Assembly: GCA_963701265.1 (NCBI GenBank)
Contig: OY969581.1
Span: 1,302,001-1,366,000 of the forward strand
Source of the DNA: VRUE01 sp963701265
GTDB lineage: Bacteria; Actinomycetota; Thermoleophilia; Solirubrobacterales; 70-9
Length of the DNA stretch: 64,000 bases
Direction: 5' to 3'
The notes below the pieces were generated by a model. It did not search any database. It saw only the letters and a list, made by a program, of their open reading frames with translations, and had not been told where the DNA came from. How positions within the stretch are numbered: the stretch's first letter is position 1; each line of letters starts with the position of its first letter. Below are positions 10,401 to 17,505 of the stretch, piece by piece. The translations under genes were made by a program, and so were the position numbers.

Positions 10401-10740
10401 CTTCGGCGACGCCGATCCTCAGGGCAATAACGTCTTCATCTTCACCTACGCGAAGCTGGTGCCCCAGGACACCGACGCTCTCTTCGACGCCTATGACGTC
10501 AGGGTCGGCGGAGGTCTCGTCTCGCAGCATGAAGTCACAGCCCCCCCGTGCGTAGGCGAAGTCTGTAGGCCGGAACCGGGTGCCCCGCCGCTCGTGCAGT
10601 CGCCGGGCAGTTCGGGCGTCGCAGGTCCCTCGGATCCAAAGCCGAAACGAGTCCACCACAAGAAGAAGCACAAGAAGCACAAGAAGCACAAGAGAAAGCA
10701 CGGGGCGAAAACCAAGAAGAGCAGGGGGGCGGGTCGATGA
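4441..10740 (+). CDS. Giant secreted beta-propeller protein with basic tail (protein A1)
   Basis: 2,099 residues, GTG start after GGGAGATCAG. Order: signal peptide (1-~34); two identical 411-residue NHL-like propeller units (about 36-446 and 447-856); an InlB-B-repeat-like module (~857-940, GSGVVTSEP...CGAACDAEF); a fibronectin-III-like module (~945-1060, VNPKGLATSYYFEY); a secreted-propeller region starting LPDCRAYEQASPVD (~1083); YWTD-like blades (YVYWSD ~1428, YIYWSD ~1478, DIYWTE ~1524); and a Lys/His-rich tail (~2068-2099) ending KKSRGAGR. It probably mediates extracellular protein or polysaccharide binding. No hydrolase motif and no LPXTG are seen; the basic tail could hold it on an acidic wall or DNA. 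The stop overlaps the start of the next gene (ATGA). The perfect internal duplication is unusual and may be recent or artefactual. Confidence 0.9.
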   Translation: MRSKPQFARKVKRPILITMAVLLTVSIAATAANAATPFHPPRPDLQKLGNTAPCGVATDSAGNYYVVDSSNSGSTPRKVIIYSPSGQEIVSFSTTPLLTGLSLPGLCKLAVDSAGRIYAVNTGRNRVVRLKPEGAGFPPTPATTYVRDASLNGNGILIEGNAGAASAVAVDPSTQDAYVSSIAGNEIQDFTRPSESYALRFNGEETTTPALEASSTCEDVQGALQDKFGAGNITATAGFPSTRCKITFAGVYENTDVDAVEVIKAGGNESANEVFKGSASPHVSSFTSAGAPISNTIGSTVAGAEFIGVDVYGKNGSIYVADKAHGKALVLNHAGDNVLAEFDGADSPTGAFNWGEAAALPAVAVDQSNGHVYISDLQAHHVVDEFDAAGNFVSALSQEPFFEEEFPGNGIAVDNGASSPNKGTIFFTARTASGANRGVFAFGPSSPPFHPPRPDLQKLGNTAPCGVATDSAGNYYVVDSSNSGSTPRKVIIYSPSGQEIVSFSTTPLLTGLSLPGLCKLAVDSAGRIYAVNTGRNRVVRLKPEGAGFPPTPATTYVRDASLNGNGILIEGNAGAASAVAVDPSTQDAYVSSIAGNEIQDFTRPSESYALRFNGEETTTPALEASSTCEDVQGALQDKFGAGNITATAGFPSTRCKITFAGVYENTDVDAVEVIKAGGNESANEVFKGSASPHVSSFTSAGAPISNTIGSTVAGAEFIGVDVYGKNGSIYVADKAHGKALVLNHAGDNVLAEFDGADSPTGAFNWGEAAALPAVAVDQSNGHVYISDLQAHHVVDEFDAAGNFVSALSQEPFFEEEFPGNGIAVDNGASSPNKGTIFFTARTASGANRGVFAFGPSVYGFPLKVSKTGQGSGVVTSEPVGINCGAACDAEFEANTTVALSVEPGFGSRLGEWSGCNAINVDDECEVTMSGAHDISVRLDSQPLVTEESAGAITDTTVELSSKVNPKGLATSYYFEYLTAEAAEENDDRSEPAFTGATKVPPSPVAIGDGITAILVAAKVQGLKPSTAYRFRAVASNDVGTVEGELDSGHEEIAHSFTTYSPPQIFTGECPGNEALRTGLSARLPDCRAYEQASPVDKNGGSLQATAPFTRTAEDGSTITFESTTGVPGGAGSQNFPTYMAKRGATGWATTGLLPNPSSGQRARVLGWTPSFDTVFDFAELFGGGATMLSRSTASGGQTEIVPHTSPSPTFSYVDTSANGVTVFEAGPAEPGVPVQLTANAAAGKPNVYAWTQGPPSRLNLVGVLPNGTTPTGGSRAAGGSDASEYYRDGHLVGSGDSVVFNDNTDGQLYLRLNPMAAETTEKDSEGNCVPDEELACTVHISASHKTDGNGSGGTDPVGPQPAFFKAASRDGSVVTFTSSEKLTNDANTGPEPEAPVIARAKASDGSEKNLSFIPAFANEIAVDGAEGYVYWSDPAHSRIGRAKLDGTGIEEEYKSISGKPLGIAVVDTGSSKYIYWSDQGELDENNEPQSGLGTIGRMDLDGSNVNPSCFTGLTNPRSIASNGTDIYWTEPVASSVVGNGGVGKATLACEGVEGGAKGIAVKAHGNGDIAVDAIYIYISEYDPSAQQSFITRHPIDSGVTDCVGPVFEDETSPVGIAISSEKLYWVDPRAEKVGRADLNCVNTEFEKVEADFIAGASRAEDPAIAGEYVLWTANQGIPANPGNDLYQFRLSGTSGTLEDLAPDSSGVDGTDVVGVLGSSDDGSYVYFAANGVPDGIGNSPNANGESAAPGNCKGIGSDATGSCNLLVAHDGQIDFIARLNAHAPSAERIEPDEGDWANWHTGRQGLFFSWSDKAARVSTDGKALVFRSSRRLTAYDNEGLGCLHEEGHAVVGQCLEFYRFDFENMDLACLTCNPRDGSPSAPATLASVRSPNIDAPDAAATLGRNLSRSGDRFFFETDEALVAEDTNGRGGCVHWGSPLQAGNTCQDVYEWEASGTGSCKESSPAYSSLNQGCIYLISGATSEGPAFFGDADPQGNNVFIFTYAKLVPQDTDALFDAYDVRVGGGLVSQHEVTAPPCVGEVCRPEPGAPPLVQSPGSSGVAGPSDPKPKRVHHKKKHKKHKKHKRKHGAKTKKSRGAGR
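4547..7007. repeat. Perfect in-frame tandem repeat, period 1,233 bp
   Basis: 4547-5774 equals 5780-7007 base for base. The period is 411 codons, so the reading frame is kept and the NHL-like propeller is doubled inside protein A1. The joint is a C-tract (five C at 4547, seven C at 5778), a plausible slippage or recombination point. Confidence 0.95.
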
Positions 10741-13700
10741 GGGTGAGAAGGAATATCGCGGCAGGCCTCGTGGCTTTGGGCGCTTGGCTTCTGCCTGTCG
10801 GTGCAGTCCAAGCTGCTCCCGGTCCAGCCTGGGATCTACAGCTGACGGTGCTACCAACCAACCTCGCGCCTGGCTCTATCGGTACGCCGGTGCAGGCCCC
10901 GCTCTACATGCTCGTAGCGACGAACGTCGGTGCTGGCCAAGCGGGCGGACCGATCACACTCAAGGCGACGCTTCCGCCCGGGGTTACCCCGGTCTTCAAC
11001 ACGAAAGCACCGACCGGCATGAGGAGCGACTCGGTCACGCCCGAACCGATCTGCTCAAAAACGCCGTCGCAGACGGTTACCTGTACGACCGTTGGGCCCG
11101 TGTTGCCCTCTCGGTGGATTGGGGCAAGGATACCGGTCGAAGTATCGGGATCTCTCAACTCCGGGGAATCGCTTGCCGGTGCGACTGGCAGGGTCGAAAG
11201 CCCAGCCGCGACGACGGCAGCCGCCACCGCCCAGACAACAATAAATACCGAGCCCCCGACCTTCGGATTCCTCGGAGGACCTTCAGGGCTCCGCACCCTC
11301 TTCACGAACGAAGACGGCGCACCGTCGCTGGCAGCTGGCTCACGCCCCGACCAGCTGACGATCGATATCGGCTTCCCGGTCGAACAGCCCAGCGGATCCC
11401 CCCTCACGACCGGTGCCGGCCATCCGCGCGATGTCGTCACCGAGCTCCCGCCCGGCTTCATAGTGAACCCCAACGCCACGGAAACGCGCTGTACGGAGGT
11501 GCAGTTCCAGGGTGCCGGGGGCTGTCCCGACGAGTCGGTAATCGGGATCGCCACGGTAACTACAGAGGTCGCTGGTCCAGTGCCGGTCTCGTCTCCCATC
11601 TACAACCTGGTGCCACCCCCTGGTTCTGCCGCACAAGTTGGCTTCGATGCGGCGCGCGTTGGCATATTTGTGCACCTGTCAGGGGGTGTTAGGAGCGATT
11701 CGGACTACGGCCTCTACGCAGAATCAAACGATACCTTGGCTCGTGGCACCAGTCCGATCGAGAGCGTTCAGGTTCAGCTCTGGGGTGATCCGACGAGCCC
11801 GAGTCACGATCACGCCCGCGGCGCCTGCGTCGGCGATCCGAAAAATTCGCCGTGTGAAGCCGCCTCCCGTGACATCCCACTCTTGACGATGCCGAGCGCA
11901 TGCTCGAAACGCCTAACCACCAACGCACATGCACGCAGCTGGGAGGAGGCAGAGAAAGGGATTACAAGCCTGGGCCATCACGCGAGCGCCGATGCGGAAT
12001 CGGTGGGCGGCATCTCGACCGAAGTAACGCAGTGCTCGACACTCGAATTCGATCCCACCTTCACGGTCAAACCCTCGACCAAGGCGGCGGAGAGCCCAGC
12101 GGGTGTCGAGATGGAACTGCAGGTTCCCCAGAACGAAAGCCGATTGGATCAATTCGGCAACCCGCAATCGGCGACCTCCACCGTCAAGGACGTCACCGTG
12201 AACTTTCCGCAAGGCATGGCGCTTAATCCAGCGGCTGCGGCTGGCCTTCAGGCCTGCAGCTCCTCCCAGATCGGGATGCTGACCGCGGTCGGGCAGACGC
12301 CGCCTCACTTCAGCCGCGCCCGCCCAAACTGCCCGGACGCCGCGAAGATCGGCGCGGTCGAGGTCAACACTCCGCTGCTCGATCACCCGCTCCCAGGGGC
12401 CGTCTACGTCGCCAAGCCCTACGACAACCCCTTTGGCACCCTGTTCGGCGCCTACGTGGTGATCGACGACCCCGCCGATGGGGTTGAGGCCAAGCTCGCG
12501 GGCCGCACCGAGTTGGACCCAGATACCGGACAGCTGAGCGTCAGCTTTACCGAAAACCCCCAGCTCCCGGTCGCCTCCTTCAAAGTTAGCCTCTTTGGCG
12601 GCCCAAGGGCGGCCCTCAGGACCCCCTCGACCTGCGGCACCTACACCACCGCCTCGGTGCTGACTCCGTGGTCGGGCAACCCGCCAGTCCCTTATGAGGA
12701 CTCCTTTGAAGTCACGAAGGGGCCCAACGGCAAGCCCTGCGCGAGAAGCGAAGCCGAGATGCCCAACGATCCGGACTTCGAAGCGGGCACCAAGACCCCG
12801 ATCGCGGCTGGCTACTCACCCTTCCTCGCAAGGTTGATCCGCGAAGACGGCGAGCAGCAGCTGAAGTCCTTCAACGCCACTCTCCCCGCGGGCCTGACCG
12901 GCAAGTTGGCCGGGGTCAGCACCTGTTCCGACGATACGATCAAAGCGGCGGAGGTGAAGACCGGCCAAGAAGAGCTCGAAAGCCCCTCCTGCCCGGCCGA
13001 CTCCCTGATCGGCAAAGTGAACGTCGGCGCAGGTGCGGGCCCCTCCCCCTACTACACCGAAGGCAAGATCTACATGGCCGGCCCATTCAAGGGTGCGCCA
13101 CTCTCCGCGGTAGCGATAACGCCCGCCGTCGCAGGCCCCTTTGACCTGGGCACGGTTGCGATACACGTCCCCGCCTACGTCGACCCGGTCACCTCGGTGC
13201 TCTCGATCAAAGGCGGGGAAGAATTTCCCCACATCCTCGAAGGCGTGCCGCTGGAGCTGAGGGACGCCAGGATCGCCCTCGATCGCAAGGAATTCACGCT
13301 CAACCCAACGAGCTGTTCAGAAAAGGCGCTCACCGGCGAGTCGATCTCCCTGCTCGACCAAAGCGCGCCTCTTTTCCAAAGGTTTCAAGTGGTGGGCTGT
13401 CGGGGCCTCGACTACGCCCCCGAGCTCTCGATCCGCCTCTTCGGCAAGACGAACCGAGGCGCCCACCCCCGGGTGCGGGCGATCCTGACAGCAAAGCCAG
13501 GCGAGGAAGCGAACACCAAGCGCGCCTCCGTTGCCCTGCCGCGCTCGGAGTTTCTCGAGAATGCCCACATCCAGACAGTCTGTACCCGTGTGCAGTTTAC
13601 GGCCGAACGGTGCCCGGCGGGATCGATTTACGGCCACGCCACGGCGATCACGCCGCTCTTGGACGAGCCGCTGGAAGGCCCGATCTACCTACGTTCCTCG

Positions 13701-14033
13701 AGCCACGAACTGCCTGACATGGTCGCGGCCCTGAAAGGGCCGCCTGCTCGTCCGATCAAGGTCGAGCTCGCAGGCAGGATCGACTCGGTCAACGGAGGGA
13801 TTAGGACCACCTTCGATCTCGTCCCCGACCAGCCGGTGAGTAAGGCGATCTTCTCCTTCAAGGGTGGCAACAAGGGCTTGATCGTCAACAGCCGCGACAT
13901 CTGCGCCAATACCTATAAGGCGACGGCGAAGTTCGACGGCCAAAACGGAAAGGCCCACGACTTCAAGACAAAGCTGAAGGCCTCCTGTGGCAAAGGCAAG
14001 GAGAAAGCCAAAAAGAGTCATCGCCGCGGCTAA
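10737..14033 (+). CDS. Secreted partner protein B1 of the propeller protein
   Basis: 1,098 residues; ATG overlaps the stop of A1 (ATGA), so the two are translationally coupled. Signal peptide MRVRRN...VQA (~26). The N-terminus (WDLQLTVLPTNLAPG...) resembles a DUF11-type 'non-collagen surface' module. The body has four diverged repeats marked by a CPxxSxIG motif (CPDESVIG ~262, CPDAAKIG ~531, CPADSLIG ~751, CPAGSIYG ~958), several followed by 'TPLLxxPLxGxxYxxxP' or related text. The C-terminus is basic (KGKEKAKKSHRRG). It is probably an extracellular beta-sandwich repeat protein that works with A1. No catalytic motif is recognised. The same pairing recurs at 23664/27182 and 59208/62762. Confidence 0.9.
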   Translation: MRVRRNIAAGLVALGAWLLPVGAVQAAPGPAWDLQLTVLPTNLAPGSIGTPVQAPLYMLVATNVGAGQAGGPITLKATLPPGVTPVFNTKAPTGMRSDSVTPEPICSKTPSQTVTCTTVGPVLPSRWIGARIPVEVSGSLNSGESLAGATGRVESPAATTAAATAQTTINTEPPTFGFLGGPSGLRTLFTNEDGAPSLAAGSRPDQLTIDIGFPVEQPSGSPLTTGAGHPRDVVTELPPGFIVNPNATETRCTEVQFQGAGGCPDESVIGIATVTTEVAGPVPVSSPIYNLVPPPGSAAQVGFDAARVGIFVHLSGGVRSDSDYGLYAESNDTLARGTSPIESVQVQLWGDPTSPSHDHARGACVGDPKNSPCEAASRDIPLLTMPSACSKRLTTNAHARSWEEAEKGITSLGHHASADAESVGGISTEVTQCSTLEFDPTFTVKPSTKAAESPAGVEMELQVPQNESRLDQFGNPQSATSTVKDVTVNFPQGMALNPAAAAGLQACSSSQIGMLTAVGQTPPHFSRARPNCPDAAKIGAVEVNTPLLDHPLPGAVYVAKPYDNPFGTLFGAYVVIDDPADGVEAKLAGRTELDPDTGQLSVSFTENPQLPVASFKVSLFGGPRAALRTPSTCGTYTTASVLTPWSGNPPVPYEDSFEVTKGPNGKPCARSEAEMPNDPDFEAGTKTPIAAGYSPFLARLIREDGEQQLKSFNATLPAGLTGKLAGVSTCSDDTIKAAEVKTGQEELESPSCPADSLIGKVNVGAGAGPSPYYTEGKIYMAGPFKGAPLSAVAITPAVAGPFDLGTVAIHVPAYVDPVTSVLSIKGGEEFPHILEGVPLELRDARIALDRKEFTLNPTSCSEKALTGESISLLDQSAPLFQRFQVVGCRGLDYAPELSIRLFGKTNRGAHPRVRAILTAKPGEEANTKRASVALPRSEFLENAHIQTVCTRVQFTAERCPAGSIYGHATAITPLLDEPLEGPIYLRSSSHELPDMVAALKGPPARPIKVELAGRIDSVNGGIRTTFDLVPDQPVSKAIFSFKGGNKGLIVNSRDICANTYKATAKFDGQNGKAHDFKTKLKASCGKGKEKAKKSHRRG

Positions 14034-14129
14034 AGCCGAGACGGCCGGTGAGCTGTCCCCACGAAAAATCTTCATCGAGCAAGCATCGAGCAATCAATCG
14101 ACCCCAAATCAAATAAGGAGTAGCCAGTT

Positions 14130-15023
14130 ATGCGAAATCGACGCATCCGGGCCGTGCCCTTGGCACTGCTCACAACGGCGCTGGCCCTAGCAGCGCTCGC
14201 CGGCACCGCGCAGGCGAAACTCGCAGGGGAATTCACCAAATTCCAGTACTGCCCTTGGACCAACGCCGAAGTCAAAAAGTGCATGTGGGCCAACACCGAA
14301 GGCGGCGAAGTTAAGCTCGGCAAAAAGACCGTGACGATTGAACACCCGGTATTGCTTCAGGGTGGAATCGGCGCGGTCAACAAAGAAACCAAAATCGCCA
14401 AATTCTTCGCCCCAACCAGCAGTAAACCGGCGCTGGCACCGGTGGCGCAGAACGTACCCGGTGGCCTGCTCGGCATCGTGCCCAGCGCGGAATCGCCGTG
14501 GCTGGTTAAACGACTGATCAGCTTCTTCACCGAAAACGCGATCACGGGACTCAACTCAACCCTTGAACTGGCGGGCTCCGCGAGCGCGATCGAAGTGAGC
14601 GAGTCGTTCATTGCCCGTAAAGAACAGACTGGTTTGAAAATGCCGGTCAAGGTGCATCTGGAAAATCCGTTCCTGGGATCTAAATGCTACGTCGGATCCG
14701 ACTCGAGCCCAATCACCTGGAAACTGACCTCGGGCAAAACCTCGCCACCCGCACCGAACACGTCGATCGAAGGCTCATCGGGCCTAATCGAAGGCAAGGA
14801 AGAAGGCCAGGTTCTGCAGCTGAATGGCAACGTCCTGGTCGACAACGCCTGGTCGGCGCCGAAAGCCACCGGCTGCGGTGGCCTGATCGCATTCCTGGTC
14901 AACCCGATTGTCAACACCCAGCTGGGCACGACGACGGCCGGCAACAACACGGCCAAACTCAAAAATACGATCGACACTGCGACGGCGTTCGCGGTGAAAA
15001 CCTACGATGAAACGCACCCCTAG
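14130..15023 (+). CDS. Family-2 secreted protein, 'LLGIVP' subtype (cassette 1)
   Basis: 297 residues, ATG after AAGGAG. Signal peptide to AQA|K (about residue 29). The mature protein begins KLAGEFTKFQYCPW and has four cysteines (YCPW, KKCMW, SKCYVG, TGCGG). It belongs to a five-member paralogue family in this window (14130, 16480, 21548, 30597, 33005). It shares NVPGGLLGIVP with the gene in the same place in cassette 2 (30597), not with its neighbour at 16480, so the two subtypes split before the cassettes duplicated. It starts a run of genes with spacers mostly below 70 bases (family 3, PEBP, family 2). Function unknown. Confidence 0.9.
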   Translation: MRNRRIRAVPLALLTTALALAALAGTAQAKLAGEFTKFQYCPWTNAEVKKCMWANTEGGEVKLGKKTVTIEHPVLLQGGIGAVNKETKIAKFFAPTSSKPALAPVAQNVPGGLLGIVPSAESPWLVKRLISFFTENAITGLNSTLELAGSASAIEVSESFIARKEQTGLKMPVKVHLENPFLGSKCYVGSDSSPITWKLTSGKTSPPAPNTSIEGSSGLIEGKEEGQVLQLNGNVLVDNAWSAPKATGCGGLIAFLVNPIVNTQLGTTTAGNNTAKLKNTIDTATAFAVKTYDETHP

Positions 15024-15049
15024 AAGGAATGCGCGAAAGGAGAAATGAG

Positions 15050-15670
15050 ATGAATCCCAAATCGATACGCATTTTCTTTGGGGCGTTCCTCGCCACAATG
15101 GCACTCTGCGCCGCCTTCGCGGGGGCGGCTCTCGCCGGTCCCCAGTGGAAGTTCAACGAAACCACCCTCGCGGGGGAAGAGACGATCATCGGGGCGGCTG
15201 AAAAAAGCTCCATGGAAATCACAGGCATCAAAACGACCTGTGACAACTTCCTCTACGAAATCGCAATTAAAAACAGCGGAGGAACCGGCGCGGGCGAAGT
15301 GACTGACCTGCCCCTGTTCAATTGCTACACCAACGGTGTTTGCACAGTTGAAGCGATCGAACCGTGGGGCTTTCCTTGGAAAGCAAACCTCGAAGCGATC
15401 AGCTCCCAGAACTACATCAAAATCAGCGGCGTGCACGTAAACATCGTTTACGGCAACGAAGCATGTGCGCTTTATGAAACCGAAGTCGAAGTCACCGGCA
15501 CCGCCGGCGGCCTCATAACCAACTCGACCGAAAGCGCGACCTTCAATACGTCGAGCTTCACGGCGACCAAAACCGCGCTGAACACCTTCGGCACGCCTGT
15601 CAAATGGGAAGGCTTCTTCCCAGCGGAAGGATTCGAAACGCACCGTCTACAGAAAATGACGGTTTCGTGA
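15050..15670 (+). CDS. Family-3 small secreted protein (cassette 1)
   Basis: 206 residues. ATG at 15050 is preferred over 15029 because AAAGGAG lies seven bases before it and a proper signal peptide (MNPKSIRIFFGAFLATMALC...ALA|G) follows. The mature part starts PQWKFNETTLAG and has a paralogue at 31510 with WKFENKSLEGTETI and the shared KTTCDNFLYE / TKCENFLYK signature. Four to five cysteines are present. It lies 26 bases after the family-2 gene and its stop overlaps the GTG of the PEBP lipoprotein. Probably exported; role unknown. Confidence 0.88.
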   Translation: MNPKSIRIFFGAFLATMALCAAFAGAALAGPQWKFNETTLAGEETIIGAAEKSSMEITGIKTTCDNFLYEIAIKNSGGTGAGEVTDLPLFNCYTNGVCTVEAIEPWGFPWKANLEAISSQNYIKISGVHVNIVYGNEACALYETEVEVTGTAGGLITNSTESATFNTSSFTATKTALNTFGTPVKWEGFFPAEGFETHRLQKMTVS

Positions 15671-16410
15671 CGAGATGCCTTAAGGCGAAGAGGACCGGGA
15701 GCATTGCGCTCCCGGTCCTCCCGCTGCTTGCGATTCTTGTCCTCTCAGGCTGTGGAGGGAGCGACGATTCCGCCAGCACTGCGAGCAGCCAAACATCTCC
15801 TGCGAGCGCCGAAGCCGGTAATGGCTCTGGAGAAGGGCAGGGCAAGACGCCAAACGCCCAGGGCAACAAGTCTTCGAGCACCAAACAGAACTCCAACGTG
15901 CCCCAGTCCCGAGGTGAAGAGGAGCCTGGGATCACTCCCGAACAGAAGCGCACGTCCACCACCGCAAATATTACGCTGGAAAGCCCCTCGTTCAAAGCGG
16001 GTGCGTCCTTGCCTGTCAAATATACCTGCGATGGCGAGAACAGCTGGCCCCCTTTTCGTTGGAGCGGCGTACCACGGGAAGCCGAGGAACTGGTGCTGTT
16101 GGTGCTTAGCAACGACCCAGCAGAACAGGAGCTCCTCTTCGACTGGGCTGTCGGCGGCCTCGACCCGAGCCTGACTTCGATTGAAGAAGGCCAGCTACCC
16201 GAGGGTGCCGTTATCGGCGAAAACAGTTTTGGTAAGAGCGCCTACCACGTCTGTCCTCCTCAAGGGGAGTCTGAAAGCTACGTTTTCATGCTTTTCGCGA
16301 TTCCGAAAGCCTTGAATCCCGAGCCAGGTTTTGATGCGGCGAAACTGCGCGCAGAAGTACTCGCCGAGCATGGCAGCGTAGGTTTGCTCATCGCTCCCTA
16401 CCAGCGCTGA
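15667..16410 (+). CDS. PEBP-family lipoprotein (YbhB/YbcL-like), cassette 1
   Basis: 247 residues from GTG 15667, which overlaps the preceding stop (GTGA). A lipoprotein signal ends in the lipobox LVLSGC (~residue 30), followed by a Ser/Gly/Gln linker of about 70 residues. The C-terminal ~150 residues are a phosphatidylethanolamine-binding-protein domain: YTCDGENSWPPFRWSGVP, then WAVGGLDPS and the end motif VGLLIAPYQR. PEBP proteins bind anionic ligands such as phospholipid head groups; this one should sit on the outer face of the membrane. A 13-bp perfect hairpin (15690-15720) lies inside the signal-peptide codons. The paralogue is at 32148. The start is uncertain by a few codons because no good ribosome site is visible. 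Confidence 0.88.
   Translation: MTRCLKAKRTGSIALPVLPLLAILVLSGCGGSDDSASTASSQTSPASAEAGNGSGEGQGKTPNAQGNKSSSTKQNSNVPQSRGEEEPGITPEQKRTSTTANITLESPSFKAGASLPVKYTCDGENSWPPFRWSGVPREAEELVLLVLSNDPAEQELLFDWAVGGLDPSLTSIEEGQLPEGAVIGENSFGKSAYHVCPPQGESESYVFMLFAIPKALNPEPGFDAAKLRAEVLAEHGSVGLLIAPYQR
15690..15720 (+). terminator. Terminator-like hairpin inside the PEBP start region
   Basis: GAGGACCGGGAGC / GCTCCCGGTCCTC with a five-base loop, 20 bases after the family-3 stop but inside PEBP codons. It may attenuate transcription or hinder translation of the lipoprotein gene. The second cassette has an unrelated-sequence hairpin in the same place (32144). Confidence 0.6.
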
Positions 16411-16479
16411 ACGATTCGGATTTTCATCTAACAACATCCATCCAAAGCAAGCAAACCGACCATAAGAGAGGGACACAAG

Positions 16480-17382
16480 ATGAACCTGCACCTCAGAACG
16501 AGGACGCTGCTGACGGCGCTTGTCGTTGTGGCTGTCGCCTCGCTCGGCCTCGCCGGTTCCGCTTCGGCGAAACTGACGGGCGAATTCACCAAATTCCAGA
16601 ACTGCCCTTGGACCAACGCTGAAGTCAGAAAGTGCATGTGGGCGAACACCGAAGGCGGAGCGGTCAAGCTGGGCTCTAAGACCGTGCCGATTGTCAATGA
16701 CGTCCTCGTGCAGGGTGGCTTGGGCGTGGTCAACAAAGAAACCAAATTTGCCAAACTCTTTGCACCGACCGGAGGTAAACCGGTTCTCGCCCCCGTCGCT
16801 CAGCCCGTCCCGGGCGGCCTCGCGGGTCTGGTCAATTGCAAAGAAATCAGCAACTTCATCCTCAGGACCTCTTGTGAATGGACTTTCGAAAACGGCGTCA
16901 CTGGCCTCAACTCGATTCTTGAACTTGCCGGTACTGCCGCCAACGTTGAAATCAGCGAGTCCAACATCGCCCGCCGCGAAGGTACCGGGCTGAAGCTGCC
17001 GGTCAAGATCCGTCTCGAAAACCCCTTCTTGGGCTCCAACTGCTACGTGGGGTCCAACGGGAGCCCGGTCATCTGGAACCTGAAGAGCGGCACAACCACC
17101 CCGCCCGTCGGGTTCACTCCGATGGAAGGCGCGTCGGGTGAAATCGAAGGGCTCGAAGAAGGCCGGATCCTGCAGCTAAACGGCAACATCCTGGTCGAAA
17201 ACAACTGGTCCTCGCCCGGAGCCTCCGGCTGCGGCGGCCTATTCTCGTTCATCCTCGACCCGATCATCAATGCGGCCGCTGGTCTTCCGGCGGGGGCAGG
17301 GGTCAACACGGCCAAACTCGAAAATACAATCAACACCGCAACTGCGGCAGCGGTGAAAATCAATGACGAAGAAAATCCGTAG
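16480..17382 (+). CDS. Family-2 secreted protein, 'LAGLVNCKE' subtype (cassette 1)
   Basis: 300 residues; ATG preceded by AGAGAGGG. Signal peptide to ASA|K, then KLTGEFTKFQNCPWTNAEVRKC. Differs from the gene at 14130 by the insert PVPGGLAGLVNCKEISN...SCEWTFENG, which adds two cysteines. Its position-matched partner is 33005; 21548 is a third of this subtype. The C-terminus is NDEENP, a hallmark of the family. It is the last gene of cassette 1 and is followed by a 16-bp hairpin. Function unknown, probably exported and disulfide-bonded. Confidence 0.9.
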   Translation: MNLHLRTRTLLTALVVVAVASLGLAGSASAKLTGEFTKFQNCPWTNAEVRKCMWANTEGGAVKLGSKTVPIVNDVLVQGGLGVVNKETKFAKLFAPTGGKPVLAPVAQPVPGGLAGLVNCKEISNFILRTSCEWTFENGVTGLNSILELAGTAANVEISESNIARREGTGLKLPVKIRLENPFLGSNCYVGSNGSPVIWNLKSGTTTPPVGFTPMEGASGEIEGLEEGRILQLNGNILVENNWSSPGASGCGGLFSFILDPIINAAAGLPAGAGVNTAKLENTINTATAAAVKINDEENP

Positions 17383-17413
17383 CGAGCAGACAGTTAGTTA
17401 GATGACGGCAGTC

Positions 17414-17449
17414 AGGCAAGTGCCGGGGCGAGGGCCCCGGCACTTGCCT
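17414..17449 (+). terminator. Strong terminator closing cassette 1
   Basis: Perfect 16-bp arms beginning AGGCAAGTGCCGGGGC with a four-base loop, 31 bases past the stop; no U-tract. Confidence 0.8.
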
Positions 17450-17505
17450 TGGCTTGCAACCCAGGGCCTGGTTTGCTACGACTTGGAGCGAGGTTCAGGA
17501 GGTTC

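Noticed and set aside
15604..15666. Upstream extension of the PEBP lipoprotein into the family-3 gene
   Set aside because: It would overlap 63 bases of a conserved coding region and displace the lipoprotein signal from the N-terminus.
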